Source: Gemmatimonadaceae bacterium
GTDB lineage: Bacteria; Gemmatimonadota; Gemmatimonadetes; Gemmatimonadales; Gemmatimonadaceae
Direction: 5' to 3'
Length of the DNA: 5,410 nucleotides
Assembly: GCA_025356185.1 (NCBI GenBank)
Contig: JANXUN010000313.1
Location: 1-5,410, forward strand
Each line of letters starts with the position of its first letter. Position 1 is the first letter of the stretch. The position numbers and the translations under genes are program-made. The notes beneath the pieces are model-generated. The model was not told the DNA's origin. It ran no database searches and worked only from the letters and a program-made list of their open reading frames with translations. Below are positions 4,089 through 5,410 of the stretch, in pieces.

Positions 4089-5410
4089 GTGGCGACGTGT
4101 GCCCGGCCTGTAACGGCGGTCACGCGGGGATCGGCCGATCCTACGCCTTTTCATGACCGTTATCCGTATCGCGTGCCGCAACTCGATCGTGTGTTGCAGC
4201 GTCTGGAATCAGGCGCCGCCAGTCAAGTCATCCTCGAAGCGGACGCACCGATTCGCTGCGTCACGCCAAATGGCGTGCAGTCGGTCACGCAACAGATCCT
4301 GACGCGACAGCAGGTGCTGGCGCTCGTCGCCGAAGTTGCGCCGCCCGAAGATCGCGAGATGATCGCCGAGGGCAACGCGATCCGGTTGTTGTACACGTGG
4401 AACGAGCAACGCTATCTCGTTGCGCAAGAGCAGGACGCGCCTGCGCTGCGGCTGATGATTCGGAGGTGGGTCGAGAAGGTTGGTCCGCGCGACCCTCACG
4501 CACCGGCCAGCGTGCGTCACATGCGTCGCCGAGCCGCCGACCGTCCGTACGGCGCTTTTGAGGGCGAAGCAGAAGCGCGCCACGCGATGGAAAAGTTATT
4601 TCTTAAGCAAGTAGCAGTCGGCGCGGCGGATTTGCACCTGCGCGCGGGTGAACCGCCCATCGTGCGCATGGGTGGCGATCTCACGCGCATTGACGGCGAA
4701 GAAGCGCTCGACAGCGAGACGATCTCGGGAATGCTGTGGTCGATCATGCCCGACAAAAACAAAGCCGAGTTTGACGAGCACTGGGATACCGATTTCGCCT
4801 ACGAAATCGCGGACGTGTCGCGCTTCCGTGTCAACGTATTGCGTGATCGACGTGGCGTGGCTGCGGTGATTCGCACCATCGCGAACGGCACGGTCACCGT
4901 TGAGCAAATGGGGATCACTCCTGAAGTGCAGGCGCTCTGCAACCTCACCAAAGGACTCGTGCTGGTGACGGGTCCCACGGGGTCGGGTAAGTCCACAACG
5001 TTATGCGCGCTCGTGGACCTAGTGAATCGTACGCGATCAGATCACATCATCACGATCGAAGATCCAATCGAGTTCGTGCACCAAAGCAAAAAGTGCCTGA
5101 TCACCCAACGACAAGTCGGCACGCATACCCAGTCGTTCAAGAGTGCGTTGCGTGCGGCACTGCGCGAGGATCCCGACATTATTCTCGTCGGTGAGCTGCG
5201 CGATCTCGAAACGATTGCCATCGCGCTTGAGACGGCAGAAACCGGTCACCTCGTGTTTGGCACGTTGCACACGTCGACGGCAGCCGGCACCATCAATCGC
5301 ATCGTCGACCAGTTTCCTGCCGACCGGCAAGAGCAGATTCGTATCATGCTCGCCGAATCGCTCAAGGGTGTCGTGTCGCAAACGCTGTGCAAAAAGATCG
5401 GTGGTGGACG
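4089..5410 (+). CDS. pilT: PilT-like type IV pilus retraction ATPase with extra N-terminal domain (3' truncated)
   Basis: At least 440 residues, running off the right edge. PilT hexamers power pilus retraction (twitching motility, DNA uptake) at the inner membrane. Residues are numbered from GTG 4089. A PilT N-terminal domain lies at about 179-264, from ADLHLRAGEPP to RFRVNVLRDRRGVAAVIR. Walker A is GPTGSGKST (295-303, K301), the Asp box TIEDPIEF (322-329), Walker B DPDIILVGELRD (361-372, E369), and the His box TGHLVFGTLHT (385-395, H387 and H394). NRIVDQFPADRQEQIR and LAESLKGVVSQTL are typical of PilT. No PilB-type tetracysteine site is seen. Residues about 44-127 look like a degenerate copy of the N-terminal domain. 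The start is uncertain: GTG 4089 and GTG 4173 both lack a Shine-Dalgarno. ATG 4587 would give ordinary PilT length but would orphan about 165 open codons. The gene is divergent from the zinc-ribbon gene. Confidence 0.88.
   Translation, partial: MATCARPVTAVTRGSADPTPFHDRYPYRVPQLDRVLQRLESGAASQVILEADAPIRCVTPNGVQSVTQQILTRQQVLALVAEVAPPEDREMIAEGNAIRLLYTWNEQRYLVAQEQDAPALRLMIRRWVEKVGPRDPHAPASVRHMRRRAADRPYGAFEGEAEARHAMEKLFLKQVAVGAADLHLRAGEPPIVRMGGDLTRIDGEEALDSETISGMLWSIMPDKNKAEFDEHWDTDFAYEIADVSRFRVNVLRDRRGVAAVIRTIANGTVTVEQMGITPEVQALCNLTKGLVLVTGPTGSGKSTTLCALVDLVNRTRSDHIITIEDPIEFVHQSKKCLITQRQVGTHTQSFKSALRAALREDPDIILVGELRDLETIAIALETAETGHLVFGTLHTSTAAGTINRIVDQFPADRQEQIRIMLAESLKGVVSQTLCKKIGGG

Noticed and set aside
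4209..4583. A 124-codon open frame on the - strand opposite the extra N-terminal part of the PilT-like gene
   Set aside because: The translation is arginine-rich and family-free, while the + strand frame is continuous with PilT and resembles its N-terminal domain.

Overview
This 5.4 kb stretch of fairly GC-rich bacterial chromosome carries five complete genes, one gene cut by the right edge, and possibly the last few codons of a gene on the left edge. The mix of a PilT-type ATPase with an extra N-terminal domain, a two-zinc-ribbon membrane protein often mislabelled as PriA, and an arsR-arsM-arsC cluster would fit a Gemmatimonadota-like or other environmental Gram-negative soil or water bacterium. 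That placement is inference from protein flavour only. No rRNA, tRNA, CRISPR array or insertion sequence is visible, and no gap between genes exceeds about 130 bases.

Layout: (1) 67-912, + strand: exported TPR-repeat protein with a signal peptide. (2) 902-2784, - strand: a compact arsenic resistance operon transcribed arsR -> arsM -> arsC, that is an ArsR/SmtB repressor, an arsenite S-adenosylmethionine methyltransferase and a thioredoxin-type arsenate reductase. It converges on the TPR gene with an 11-bp overlap. (3) 2910-4061, - strand: a membrane-anchored protein with two zinc ribbons and unknown function. (4) about 4089 to the right edge, + strand: a PilT-like retraction ATPase, divergent from the zinc-ribbon gene and truncated by the window.

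How the arsenic genes work together: ArsC reduces arsenate to arsenite, ArsM methylates the arsenite, and ArsR shuts the operon down when no trivalent arsenic is bound. The promoter is unusually legible. TTGACG and TATAGT boxes are 18 bp apart, and a perfect ATCAA-N6-TTGAT inverted repeat fills the spacer. The same inverted repeat recurs in the arsR-arsM gap, just upstream of a strong arsM Shine-Dalgarno. The -10 box is so close to the arsR ATG that the arsR message is probably leaderless. No arsenite efflux gene is present in the operon, so detoxification here appears to run by reduction and methylation unless a permease lies elsewhere.

The most unusual protein architecture is in the PilT-like gene. 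About 165 codons precede the standard PilT start region, and they look like a degenerate second copy of the PilT N-terminal (PAS-like) domain.
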